Assembly (NCBI RefSeq): GCF_001953985.1
Contig: NZ_MBEI01000084.1
Span: 1 to 45,248, forward strand
From: Mycobacterium colombiense
GTDB taxonomy: Bacteria; Actinomycetota; Actinomycetes; Mycobacteriales; Mycobacteriaceae
Length of the DNA: 45,248 bases
Reading direction: 5' to 3'
Shown: positions 24,814 to 32,679 of the stretch, piece after piece
How positions within the stretch are numbered: the first letter of the stretch is position 1
Layout of the letters: every line of letters starts with the position of its first letter
Translations under genes and position numbers: made by a program
The notes under the pieces: generated by a model
Told to the model about the DNA's origin: nothing
The model's database searches: none
What the model saw: only the letters and a program-made list of their open reading frames with translations

Positions 24814-25647
24814 TCACAGCCGAGCGGTGATCCAGGAGACCACGTCGTCGAGCACCTGCTCGCGCTCGGGCTCATTGAAAACCTCGTGATAGAGCCCCGG
24901 ATAGACCTTCAACTCAACGTCGGTGGACCCGACACACTCGACCAGGCGACGGCTGCCCGCGACGGAGATCAGCCGGTCCTGCTCGCCGTGCACCACCAGC
25001 AGCGGCGCCGTCAGCGCCGGCGCCCGCTGCGGCATGGTCTCGCCGACCTGCAGCAACGCGCGACCGATGCCGGCCGGGACCTTGCCGTGGTACACCAACG
25101 GATCGTCTTTGTAGGCGGCCACCACCGCGGGGTCCCGGGAGATGGCGTCGACATCGAGTTCTTGCGCCGGCAGCCCGGGCACGACGGCACCGAGCACCTT
25201 GGCGGCCACCGCCAGCAGCGGCGACACCTGATCCTGGGCCGCCACCGCGGGCCCCGACAGCACCATCAGGTCGTAATTGTCCGGGCGTTCGACGCCGTAG
25301 GCGAAGACGATGCCGCCGCCCATGCTGTGCCCCAGCACGATGCACTTGAGGCCGTGGTGTTCCCGGGTGGCGATGCCGACCAGCGTGTCGAAGTCGGCGG
25401 TGTACTCGTGGATGTCACGCACCAGCACCCGCTTGCCGCCGGAGCGGCCGTGCCCGCGATGGTCCAGCGCATACGTGACCAGGCCCGCCTCGCCGAAGCG
25501 CTCCGCGACGTGGTCGTAGCGGCGGGCGTGCTCCCCGAGACCGTGTGACAGCACCAGAACCGCCCGCGGTGCGGTGTCGGGCGTCCACACGTCGTAGACG
25601 ATGCGCACACCGCCGAACCCGTCGAAACTGCGTTCGGTGCGGTTCAC
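24814..25647 (-). CDS. Monoacylglycerol lipase, Rv0183 type
   Basis: The 277-residue alpha/beta hydrolase has an intact triad: S108 in GHSMGGG, D224 in HGEQDRL and H254 in GLYHEVF. It also carries the HGLGEHARRYDHVA oxyanion region and the LDHRGHGRSGG loop of monoglyceride lipases. It closely resembles M. tuberculosis Rv0183, a monoacylglycerol lipase associated with the cell envelope. No signal peptide is seen. The start is GTG 25647. It is divergent from sigG, with a palindrome in the shared intergenic region, so joint control is possible. Confidence 0.92.
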   Translation of the reverse strand: MNRTERSFDGFGGVRIVYDVWTPDTAPRAVLVLSHGLGEHARRYDHVAERFGEAGLVTYALDHRGHGRSGGKRVLVRDIHEYTADFDTLVGIATREHHGLKCIVLGHSMGGGIVFAYGVERPDNYDLMVLSGPAVAAQDQVSPLLAVAAKVLGAVVPGLPAQELDVDAISRDPAVVAAYKDDPLVYHGKVPAGIGRALLQVGETMPQRAPALTAPLLVVHGEQDRLISVAGSRRLVECVGSTDVELKVYPGLYHEVFNEPEREQVLDDVVSWITARL

Positions 25648-25662
25648 TGGGAGGTCCTAGTC

Positions 25663-25679
25663 ATTACGGGCAGCGTAAT
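25663..25679. promoter_or_regulatory. Palindrome between the lipase gene and sigG
   Basis: ATTACGGGCAGCGTAAT has perfect six-base arms and a 5-nt spacer. It sits 16 nt upstream of the lipase start and about 36 nt before the sigG -10. An operator acting mainly on the lipase gene is the simplest reading. No regulator can be named. Confidence 0.45.
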
Positions 25680-25714
25680 AGCTGCTGATGCGGGACGTGT
25701 TGGCAGACACTGCG

Positions 25715-25720
25715 TAGGCT
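25715..25720 (+). promoter_or_regulatory. -10 box TAGGCT of sigG
   Basis: TAGGCT ends 7 nt before ATG 25728 with no Shine-Dalgarno between, consistent with a leaderless mRNA beginning at that codon. Confidence 0.45.
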
Positions 25721-25727
25721 CATGCGA

Positions 25728-26735
25728 ATGAGCCTTCTCGCGCAGAACTCTGAAGGTGACCCGGTGGCCGGTACGGATTTCTCGGCGCACGCCGAACCGT
25801 ATCGGCGCGAACTGCTGGCCCACTGCTACCGGATGACCGGGTCCCTGCACGACGCGGAGGACCTGGTGCAGGAGACCCTGCTGCGGGCCTGGAAGGCGTA
25901 CGACCGTTTCGAGGGCAAGTCCTCGATGCGGACCTGGCTGCATCGCATCGCCACCAACACCTGCCTGACGGCGCTGGAGGGGCGCCAGCGCAGGCCGTTG
26001 CCGGTGGGCCTGGGTGGTCCGAGCTCGGACCCGACCGCCGAGCTGATCGAGCGGCGCGAGGTGCCGTGGCTGGAACCGCTACCGGAGCTGACCGAGCATC
26101 CCGCCGACCCGTCGGTCGTCGTCGGGTCGCGGGAGTCGGTGCGATTGGCGTTCGTCGCTGCGCTGCAATACCTGCCGCCCCGGCAACGGGCGGTGCTGCT
26201 GCTGCGTGACGTGTTGGGATGGCGCTCCGCCGAGGTCGCCGACGCGGTCGGCACCACCACTACCGCCGTCAACAGCCTGCTGCAGCGGGCCCGCTCCCAG
26301 CTCGAGACCGCCGGACCCAGCTCCGAAGACCCACTGGTGCAGCCGGATTCGGCCGAGGCCCAGGATTTGCTGGCGCGCTACATCGCCGCGTTCGAAACCT
26401 ACGACATCGATCGGCTGGTCGACCTGTTCACCGCCGAGGCGATCTGGGAGATGCCGCCCTACACCGGCTGGTATCAGGGCGCGGGCGCCATCGTCACCCT
26501 CATTCACCAGCAGTGCCCGGCGGAGGGCGCCGGCGACATGCGCATGCTGCCGCTGATCGCCAACGGCCAGCTCGCCGCGGCCATGTACATGCGCGACGGC
26601 GACGTGCACGTGCCCTTCCAGCTGCACGTGCTGGATGTGCGGGGCGGCAAGGTGTCCCACGTGGTGGCCTTCCTCGACGACAGCTTGTTCGCGAAGTTCG
26701 GGCTGCCCGGTTCGCTGTCCGCGGACACGAAATAA
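25728..26735 (+). CDS. sigG: ECF RNA polymerase sigma factor SigG
   Basis: The 335-residue protein carries region 2 (RRELLAHCYRMTGSLHDAEDLVQETLLRAWKAYDRF, then SSMRTWLHRIATNTCLTAL). Region 4 follows (LPPRQRAVLLLRDVLGWRSAEVADAVGTTTTAVNSLLQRARSQL). The C-terminal SnoaL-like domain of about 130 residues (LLARYIAAFETYDIDRLVDLFTAEAIWEMPPYTGWYQG...) marks SigG-type ECFs. Such fused domains are thought to replace a separate anti-sigma factor. Start ATG 25728 is chosen from the -10 position; an in-frame ATG 6 nt upstream is possible. The next gene begins 13 nt after the stop, so the two form an operon. Confidence 0.93.
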   Translation: MSLLAQNSEGDPVAGTDFSAHAEPYRRELLAHCYRMTGSLHDAEDLVQETLLRAWKAYDRFEGKSSMRTWLHRIATNTCLTALEGRQRRPLPVGLGGPSSDPTAELIERREVPWLEPLPELTEHPADPSVVVGSRESVRLAFVAALQYLPPRQRAVLLLRDVLGWRSAEVADAVGTTTTAVNSLLQRARSQLETAGPSSEDPLVQPDSAEAQDLLARYIAAFETYDIDRLVDLFTAEAIWEMPPYTGWYQGAGAIVTLIHQQCPAEGAGDMRMLPLIANGQLAAAMYMRDGDVHVPFQLHVLDVRGGKVSHVVAFLDDSLFAKFGLPGSLSADTK

Positions 26736-26748
26736 GAAGGTTTCCTGC

Positions 26749-28158
26749 ATGACGAACACCACCCAGGTGACGCCCGTCCCCGGCAAGCCGGCGCTGCTGC
26801 TGAGCGCTTTCGACCTGGCCGATGTGGGCTACGTCGTCGAGGAGTTCTTCGTCTCCGGCACGGCCTGTTGCTACGCCCCGGTGAGCGAGCTTGGCCCCGA
26901 TGGCCGTTGGGATGTAACCCCTTCGGGCTCGGCCGATTACACCACCCGCATCGTGGCGTTGACGCCGTCCGACCCGGCCCGGTTCAACGGGACGGTGCTC
27001 GTCGAATGGCTCAACGTCAGCGGTGGCATCGACGCCGCCGCGGTGTGGATGATGGCGCACCGCGAAATCCTGCGCTCCGGCTTCGCCTACGTCGCGGTGT
27101 CGGCCCAGCGGGTGGGCGTCGAGGGCGGCGAAAGCCTGCTCGGCGCGGACATGTCACTGAAAAGCCAAGACCCGCAACGGTATGCGGGCCTGCACCACCC
27201 GGGCGACGCGTTCTCCTACGACATCTTCTCCCGGGTCGGCGAGCTCATCAAAGGTGGCGAACACGGCGCGCTCCTGCGCGACCTGCCCGCGCAACGCGTC
27301 ATCGCCCTGGGCGAATCCCAGTCCGCCATGTTCCTCACCACCTACATCAACGCCGTCGATCCGCTGGCCCCCCGCTACGACGGATTCCTGGTCCACTCCC
27401 GGTTCGGCCCGGCCGCGCCGCTGGACGGCAGCTCGATCTTCGAAGAATCCACTGCGGCGCAGGCGGTTACGTTCCGCCCGGAACTACGCGTCCCGTTGCT
27501 CGCGGTCATCACCGAGACCGACGTTTTCGGCGGACCGCGCGAGGGCTATTACTTCGCCAGGCAGCCCGACAACGACCGGCTGCGAGTCTGGGAGATCGCC
27601 GGCGCCGCCCACGCCGACAACTACACGATCCAGGTGGCGTTCATCGACAGCGGCTCGGCACCGCTCGAGGCCATCGTGGCCGGCTACGCGCCGACCAACA
27701 CGCTGATGGGCCAGGAACTCGCGCACAACATCAACTTCGGCCCGCAGCACCACTACGTGGTGCAGGCGGCGCTTGCGGCGCTGGACGCCTGGGTCGCTAC
27801 CGGCGAACCGGCGCCGGGCGCCGAGCCGCTCTTGGTCCGCGAAAGCTCGTCGCCACAACCCGTTCCGGACGGCAACGGCATCGCCCGGGGCGGCATCAGG
27901 ACGCCATGGGTGGATGTGCCGGTCGCCAGGACGTCGGGCCTGGGCGGCGAAGAGAGCATCATGTCGGCCATCTTCGGCTCCGGAGAGCTGTTCGACGCCA
28001 ACACGATTCAGCGGCTCTATCCCGGTGGCAGCACGCAGTACCTGGAAAACTTCACCGGTGCCCTCGACGTGACGATCGGCGCCGGGTTCATCCTGCCGGC
28101 CGACCGCGCCGAAATCCTGCAGCTGGCCGCCGCGACGTATCCCGGCGAACGGGCTTAG
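26749..28158 (+). CDS. Alpha/beta hydrolase domain protein (Abhydrolase_10-like) in operon with sigG
   Basis: The 469-residue protein resembles the large 'alpha/beta hydrolase domain' family. It has GTVLVEWLNVSGG, a long insert, and the nucleophile elbow GESQSA with S190. A later VITETDVFGG probably supplies the acid and EIAGAAHADNYT the histidine. No signal peptide is visible. The substrate is unknown; family members include carboxyl esterases. ATG 26749 follows AGAAGG. It is 13 nt downstream of sigG. I do not recall it in M. tuberculosis between sigG and the pirin gene, so it looks like part of an accessory cassette. Confidence 0.8.
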   Translation: MTNTTQVTPVPGKPALLLSAFDLADVGYVVEEFFVSGTACCYAPVSELGPDGRWDVTPSGSADYTTRIVALTPSDPARFNGTVLVEWLNVSGGIDAAAVWMMAHREILRSGFAYVAVSAQRVGVEGGESLLGADMSLKSQDPQRYAGLHHPGDAFSYDIFSRVGELIKGGEHGALLRDLPAQRVIALGESQSAMFLTTYINAVDPLAPRYDGFLVHSRFGPAAPLDGSSIFEESTAAQAVTFRPELRVPLLAVITETDVFGGPREGYYFARQPDNDRLRVWEIAGAAHADNYTIQVAFIDSGSAPLEAIVAGYAPTNTLMGQELAHNINFGPQHHYVVQAALAALDAWVATGEPAPGAEPLLVRESSSPQPVPDGNGIARGGIRTPWVDVPVARTSGLGGEESIMSAIFGSGELFDANTIQRLYPGGSTQYLENFTGALDVTIGAGFILPADRAEILQLAAATYPGERA

Positions 28159-28181
28159 GACGATTGCCCGGCTCCTCACTC

Positions 28182-28196
28182 GCGCCGTTCCGGCGC
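28182..28196. terminator. Small hairpin between convergent hydrolase and oxidoreductase genes
   Basis: GCGCCG-ttc-CGGCGC lies in the 52-nt gap between two facing stop codons. The stem is perfect, the loop is 3 nt and there is no U-tract. Confidence 0.45.
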
Positions 28197-28210
28197 TCGC
28201 CGTCGCCGGG

Positions 28211-29344
28211 CTAGAACAGTCGGCTGTCCGGCGGCGGCCCCGGCACCGAACGGACCAATCCGGCCCCGGTGACCATCGGAAGGTCCAGGGCCGACAGCAG
28301 ACCGGGCGCGGCCGAGCACACCGCCGGGATGGCGTTCACCATCCGCGAGGCGCCCGCCATCCGGGCCCCCAGGTCGTGGTCGTGGCCTTCGGCCATCTCG
28401 AATTCGCACCGCATGCTCGGGGATCCCTCGATCTCCACGCGGTAGAGGCCCTGCCCGGAAGCCGGCCCGTAGCCGAGGTCCTTCGGCGGGATCGAGATGT
28501 GCGGCTGCGGCCAGTCGGGGGCGATGTCGTCGCGCATCCGCGTCACGTGGTCGAGCACGAAAGTCGGCTTCCCGTCGACATATCCGGTGAGCGTGGAGCG
28601 CATCGCGGCGATGGTTCCGGCGGCGATGTGGCCGGTGGGGGTGTCGAAGGACTCGGTGGCGGGAATCCGCTCGTTGCTCTCCTCGATGCTGTGGACCTTG
28701 ACGCCCAATCCGGCGGCGAGCTGGTGCAGGACGGGTCCCCACCCGAAGGTGAACATGCCGGGCTGCGCCGCGAACGCCTGATATTCCGGCGGCTTGCCGA
28801 AGCCGAGAATCTCATACACCGCGGCGCGGTCCGGGTAGGTGGCGTAGTTGAACATCTCGGTTACCCGCACCGACTCGATCACCCGGGAAACGCCGGTAAG
28901 TAGCAGTGGCAGCACGTCATTGGCGAACCCGGAGTCGATGCCGGTCGTGAAGAACGACACACCACCGTCGAGCGCGGCCTGCCGCAGCGGGGCGGTGAAA
29001 GCCGGGTCAAGCCCGTCGGGGAAGACCAGCGGCACGACCGAGCAGGACACCACGTTCTTGCCGGACCGCAGAATCGAGATCATGTCGGCCGCGGCATCGA
29101 GCGGCCGTAGGTTGGCGGCGGCGGCGTACACCACCACGTCGGCGTCGCCGGCGCGCAGCGCCGCCGGATCCTGGGTGGCCACCACGCCGACCGGCGCGAT
29201 GCCGCACAACTCCCCGGCGTCTCGGCCGGCCTTCGCGTCGCTGTGCACCACGACGTCGACCAGCTCAAGCTCCGGATGGTCGATCACCCCACGCAGGGCG
29301 ATCACGCCCATGGATCCCGGCCCCCATACCCCCACCTTGAACAC
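28211..29344 (-). CDS. NAD(P)-dependent oxidoreductase, DapB / 2,4-diaminopentanoate dehydrogenase-like
   Basis: The 377-residue protein starts with a Rossmann motif (VGVWGPGSMG, residues 4-13) and DapB-like segments (VVHSDAKAGRDAGEL, ADVVVYAAA, GKNVVSCS). The C-terminal domain has FFTTGIDSGFANDVLPLLL and resembles that of 2,4-diaminopentanoate dehydrogenases. Actinobacterial members are annotated as dihydrodipicolinate reductase-like, but they lack the lysine-pathway context, so the substrate is unknown. It starts at GTG 29344 with AGGAG upstream; that ribosome site overlaps a 14-nt palindrome. It is divergent from the IclR-type gene, its likely regulator. Confidence 0.8.
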   Translation of the reverse strand: MFKVGVWGPGSMGVIALRGVIDHPELELVDVVVHSDAKAGRDAGELCGIAPVGVVATQDPAALRAGDADVVVYAAAANLRPLDAAADMISILRSGKNVVSCSVVPLVFPDGLDPAFTAPLRQAALDGGVSFFTTGIDSGFANDVLPLLLTGVSRVIESVRVTEMFNYATYPDRAAVYEILGFGKPPEYQAFAAQPGMFTFGWGPVLHQLAAGLGVKVHSIEESNERIPATESFDTPTGHIAAGTIAAMRSTLTGYVDGKPTFVLDHVTRMRDDIAPDWPQPHISIPPKDLGYGPASGQGLYRVEIEGSPSMRCEFEMAEGHDHDLGARMAGASRMVNAIPAVCSAAPGLLSALDLPMVTGAGLVRSVPGPPPDSRLF

Positions 29345-29351
29345 GGCTATC

Positions 29352-29365
29352 TCCTAATATTAGGA
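29352..29365. promoter_or_regulatory. Perfect 14-nt palindrome, candidate IclR-type operator
   Basis: TCCTAATATTAGGA is fully self-complementary and AT-rich in a GC-rich region. It contains TAATAT (a TANNNT -10 on both strands) and overlaps the AGGAG ribosome site of the minus-strand gene. The neighbouring IclR-type regulator is the obvious candidate binder. Confidence 0.6.
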
Positions 29366-29406
29366 CGCATATTCTTGCATTTCGGACGGATCGTAGGGAG
29401 GTGGCG

Positions 29407-30297
29407 GTGGATACGTCAATGGCCGAGCCACGAAGCGAATCGGGTGTCAAGTCACCGCCCACCGCGCGGGTGATGGACGTCCTTGCCGCCCTGGCGAATT
29501 CGAGTTCCGGCCTCACCTCGGCCGAGCTGGCCAAGAGCTGCGCGATCAGCACCTCGACCTGCGCCCTGGTGTTGGCCGAACTGGAGCAACGGGCCTGGGT
29601 GGCGCGCCGCGGCAATCGCCGTTATGTGCTGGGCAGCGGATTGTTCGGGCTGGTCCACGGGCTGCGCGAACAGTTCCCGCTGCTGGACCGCGGGCGCGAC
29701 GCGCTGCGCTTCCTGCACGAGACGCTCGGCGCGGGCTGCTCGATGTCCAAGATCGGCGCACGGCATCTGACCACCGTCGACGCGGTCGGTCACGGCCCCG
29801 ACGGCGAGCACGCCGTGGGGCAACACTTCCCCATCGACCCGCCGTTCGGCCTGGTCGCCATGGCCTGGCGCGACGACGACTTCGTCGAGGCGTGGTTGCG
29901 CCGCGTGACGCCCAGGCTCACGCGTGGCGAAATCGCCGAGCACCAGCGGGTACTGGCGAGTATCCGCGCCCGCGGCTACGGCGCCTGGCGGTTCGACGAC
30001 ACCCACCGCTCGCTGCACACCCGGCTGGCCGACGTGCTGGCCTCGCTGGAGCCGACGGCGCAGGTCACCCGCCAGCTCACCACGCTGATGACGATGGTGA
30101 CCCTACAGTCGGTCACCGATGTCCTCGAAACCGAGTTATCCACAACGGAATTCGTTGTCTTGCCTATATTCGCACATGCCGGCCAGCCGGAGTACCAGAT
30201 CGAGATTCACCTGGGCCACGCCACCGGGCTGACCCTGCCGGAACTCGACGCCGCGCTGCGGCACGCGCAGGGGCTGCTCGCCGCGGCGCTGCCCTGA
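29407..30297 (+). CDS. IclR-type transcriptional regulator
   Basis: The protein has 296 residues from GTG 29407; ATG 29419 and GTG 29401 are alternatives. AGGGAG at about 29395-29400 supports 29407. An N-terminal winged helix (ARVMDVLAALANSSSGLTSAELAKSCAISTSTCALVLAELEQRAWVARRGNRRYVLGSGL) fits IclR. The C-terminal effector domain is diverged, with GCSMSKIGARHLTTVDAVG and FPIDPPFGLVAMAW. It faces away from the oxidoreductase gene across a palindrome, the usual setting for a local IclR-type regulator. The ligand is unknown. Confidence 0.82.
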   Translation: MDTSMAEPRSESGVKSPPTARVMDVLAALANSSSGLTSAELAKSCAISTSTCALVLAELEQRAWVARRGNRRYVLGSGLFGLVHGLREQFPLLDRGRDALRFLHETLGAGCSMSKIGARHLTTVDAVGHGPDGEHAVGQHFPIDPPFGLVAMAWRDDDFVEAWLRRVTPRLTRGEIAEHQRVLASIRARGYGAWRFDDTHRSLHTRLADVLASLEPTAQVTRQLTTLMTMVTLQSVTDVLETELSTTEFVVLPIFAHAGQPEYQIEIHLGHATGLTLPELDAALRHAQGLLAAALP

Positions 30298-30310
30298 CGC
30301 GGCCGACGAT

Positions 30311-30316
30311 TAGGCT
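30311..30316 (+). promoter_or_regulatory. -10 box TAGGCT for a leaderless pirin transcript
   Basis: TAGGCT ends 6 nt before ATG 30323 and no Shine-Dalgarno is present. Same hexamer and spacing as for the AI-2E permease gene. Confidence 0.5.
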
Positions 30317-30322
30317 GGGGTG

Positions 30323-31048
30323 ATGCCCGCCACCACCGAGATCAGGGATGCGGCAACCCGGGCCGTCACCACCACCCCCTGGCTGACCTCCCGGCACTCT
30401 TTCTCCTTCGGCGACCACTACGACCCGGCCAACACCCACTTCGGGCTGCTGCTGGTGAACAACGACGACATCGTCTCGCCGGGAACAGGATTCGACACCC
30501 ACCCACACCGGGACATGGAGATCGTGACCTGGGTGCTGCGCGGCGAACTGTCGCACCATGACTCGGCCGGCAATCGCGGGGTGATCTATCCCGGTCTGGC
30601 GCAACGCATGTCGGCCGGCAGCGGAATCCTGCACTCCGAGCGAAATGAGTCCCCCACTGAGCCGGTTCATTTCGTGCAGATGTGGGTGGTGCCCGACGAG
30701 GCCGGGGTGCAACCCAGCTACCAACAGCATGAGATCGACGACGAGCTGCTGGCGGGCAACCTTGTGACGATCGCCTCGGGGATGTCCGCGCACGACGCCG
30801 CGATCACCCTGCACAACCGCAACGCCGCGCTGCACGGAACCCGGCTGCCGGCCGGCGCCGCGGTGAGCCTTCCGCAAGCTCCCTACCTGCACCTTTTCGT
30901 GGCCCGGGGCCGGGTCAGCGTGGAAGGAATCGGCGCGGTGAACGAAGGCGACGCCGTGCGATTCACCGATGCGGACGGCCGGCGTGTGGCGGCGGACGAA
31001 CCGTCGGAACTACTGATCTGGGAGATGCACGCGAAGCTCGGTGACTGA
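30323..31048 (+). CDS. Pirin-family cupin protein, Rv0181c type
   Basis: The 241-residue bicupin has the complete pirin metal site: H60 and H62 (DTHPHRDMEIVTWVLRGE), H104 and E106 (GILHSERNES). The typical N-terminal SFSFGDHYDP and WVVP motifs are present. Pirins bind Fe or other divalent metals, and some have quercetinase activity; the role here is unknown. ATG 30323 is preferred over the overlapping GTG at 30320 because of the leaderless -10. In M. tuberculosis the gene follows sigG directly; here a three-gene cassette lies between them. Confidence 0.9.
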   Translation: MPATTEIRDAATRAVTTTPWLTSRHSFSFGDHYDPANTHFGLLLVNNDDIVSPGTGFDTHPHRDMEIVTWVLRGELSHHDSAGNRGVIYPGLAQRMSAGSGILHSERNESPTEPVHFVQMWVVPDEAGVQPSYQQHEIDDELLAGNLVTIASGMSAHDAAITLHNRNAALHGTRLPAGAAVSLPQAPYLHLFVARGRVSVEGIGAVNEGDAVRFTDADGRRVAADEPSELLIWEMHAKLGD

Positions 31049-31076
31049 GGCCATGGAGGGCCGGGTCCGCAGCCCA

Positions 31077-31082
31077 TAGAGT
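31077..31082 (+). promoter_or_regulatory. -10 box TAGAGT of the DUF3533 gene
   Basis: TAGAGT fits TANNNT and would give a short leader of about 18 nt carrying the AGGAG ribosome site used by ATG 31106. Confidence 0.35.
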
Positions 31083-31105
31083 GGGCACGACAGACAGGAG
31101 TCGGC

Positions 31106-32575
31106 ATGCCTTCCTCGCACCCTCAGCACGCGGCGCCCAACCCCAACCGGAACATCCAGGCGATCCGCACCGTGCGGTTCTGGGCGGCACCCCTGGTCAT
31201 CACCGTGGCGCTGATGTCGGCGTTGTGCGCGCTCTATCTCGGCGGCATTCTGAACCCGACGACCAACCTGCGCCATTTTCCCGTCGCGGTGGTGAACGAG
31301 GACGCCGGGCCCGGGGGCGCACAGATCGTCGACCGGCTGGTCAATGGGTTGGACAAGAACAAGTTCGACGTCCGCGTGCTCTCCCGTAGCGAGGCCCGGC
31401 ACCAGATGGACACCGGCCGGGTGTACGGCCAGGTGCTGATACCCCCGAGCTTCTCGTCGAAGCTGCGGGACCTGGCGACCAGCGCGGTGCTCCCGGCCCG
31501 CGCGGACCGGCCGTCGATCACCGTCTCCACCAATCCGCGGGCCGGCACCCTGGGCGCGAGCATCGCCGGCCAGACCCTCAACACGGCGATGGGGATCGCC
31601 AACGGCATAGCCGGGCAACGGGTTATGGCCGAGGTGGCCGCGCAAACCGGTGGCGCACCGCTCGCCGGCGCGGCCCAGGTGGGCCTGAGCGCCCCCATCG
31701 AAATTCAGTCGAACGTCTACAACCCGCTGCCCAACGGCACGGGTAATGGCCTGTCGGCCTTCTACTACGCGCTCTTGCTGCTGCTGGCCGGATTCACCGG
31801 CAGCATCGTGGTCAGCACGCTGGTGGACGCGTTGCTCGGTTATGTGCCGGCCGAATTCGGCCCGGTGTACCGGTTCGCCGAGCAGGTCAGGATCTCCAGA
31901 TTTCAGACGCTGCTGTTGAAGTGGGCCATGATGGTGCTGCTCGGGTTGCTGACCTCGGCGGTGTATCTGGCGATCGCCGACGGGCTGGGCATGCCCATCG
32001 ATCATGGCTGGCAGCTGTGGGCGTTCGGCGTCTTTGCGATCGCCGCCGTCGGCATCACGTCCAGTTCCCTGCTGTCGGTGCTGGGCACCGCCGGAATGCT
32101 GGTCAGCATGCTCATCTTCGTGATCCTCGGCCTGCCCTCGGCCGGCGCCACGGTGCCACTGGAGGCGACGCCGTCCTTTTTCCGCTGGCTGGCCGAATTC
32201 GAGCCGATGCACCAGGTCTTCCTCGGGACCCGGTCGCTGCTGTACTTCGGCGGCCATGGGGATGCCGGCCTGACGCCGGCGCTGACCATGACGACGATCG
32301 GTCTGGTCATCGGTTTGCTGCTCGGCGGCATTGTCACACACCTCTACGACCGCAAGGGTTTTCACCGGATTCCGGGTGCGGTCGAGCTGGCTATCGCCCA
32401 GGAGCACCAGGCGCAGCACCAAACCCGCCGCGGCAAGCGCGCGGGAGCGGCCGCCGCCCCGGCTGCCAACGCCGAGCCGGCCGCTCCGGAGTCGACCGCC
32501 GCGGGGCCGGCCGAGCCCGTCGCGGAGCCGGCCGAGCCCACCACCGAGCCCGAAAGTTCAAGCGAGCAAGCGTAA
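31106..32575 (+). CDS. YhgE/Pip-like membrane protein (DUF3533), Rv0180c type
   Basis: The 489-residue protein has TM1 at about 25-48 (FWAAPLVITVALMSALCALYLGG), an extracytoplasmic domain of about 175 residues (FPVAVVNEDAGPGGAQIVDRLVNGL...), then about five TM helices from residue 213 on. This is the plan of the YhgE/Pip/ABC-2 permease-like family. A cytoplasmic tail of about 50 residues is an Ala/Pro/Glu repeat (AAGPAEPVAEPAEPTTEPE). Function in mycobacteria is unknown. The type VII accessory EsaA shares this topology, but no ESX genes are near. ATG follows AGGAG. Confidence 0.82.
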   Translation: MPSSHPQHAAPNPNRNIQAIRTVRFWAAPLVITVALMSALCALYLGGILNPTTNLRHFPVAVVNEDAGPGGAQIVDRLVNGLDKNKFDVRVLSRSEARHQMDTGRVYGQVLIPPSFSSKLRDLATSAVLPARADRPSITVSTNPRAGTLGASIAGQTLNTAMGIANGIAGQRVMAEVAAQTGGAPLAGAAQVGLSAPIEIQSNVYNPLPNGTGNGLSAFYYALLLLLAGFTGSIVVSTLVDALLGYVPAEFGPVYRFAEQVRISRFQTLLLKWAMMVLLGLLTSAVYLAIADGLGMPIDHGWQLWAFGVFAIAAVGITSSSLLSVLGTAGMLVSMLIFVILGLPSAGATVPLEATPSFFRWLAEFEPMHQVFLGTRSLLYFGGHGDAGLTPALTMTTIGLVIGLLLGGIVTHLYDRKGFHRIPGAVELAIAQEHQAQHQTRRGKRAGAAAAPAANAEPAAPESTAAGPAEPVAEPAEPTTEPESSSEQA

Positions 32576-32613
32576 TTCGCGCGTAGCCCTACCGTCACCG
32601 CACCGTTATTTTG

Positions 32614-32642
32614 TTGACAGTGTGACTCCTGGGACTGATGAT
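32614..32642 (+). promoter_or_regulatory. Promoter of lprO
   Basis: Consensus -35 TTGACA (32614-32619) and GATGAT (32637-32642) are 17 nt apart. Transcription would start near 32650, giving a leader of about 30 nt to GTG 32680 that contains GGAAAGGG. This position supports GTG 32680 over the upstream ATG codons, which lie within the -10 itself. Confidence 0.5.
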
Positions 32643-32679
32643 GTTTCTGTTGCATTGGTACCTGGCGGAAAGGGCTATC

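Noticed and set aside
30136..30144. TTATCCACA, a perfect DnaA box
   Set aside because: Single copy within the IclR-type coding sequence, with no AT-rich unwinding element and no dnaA/dnaN genes; not an origin.
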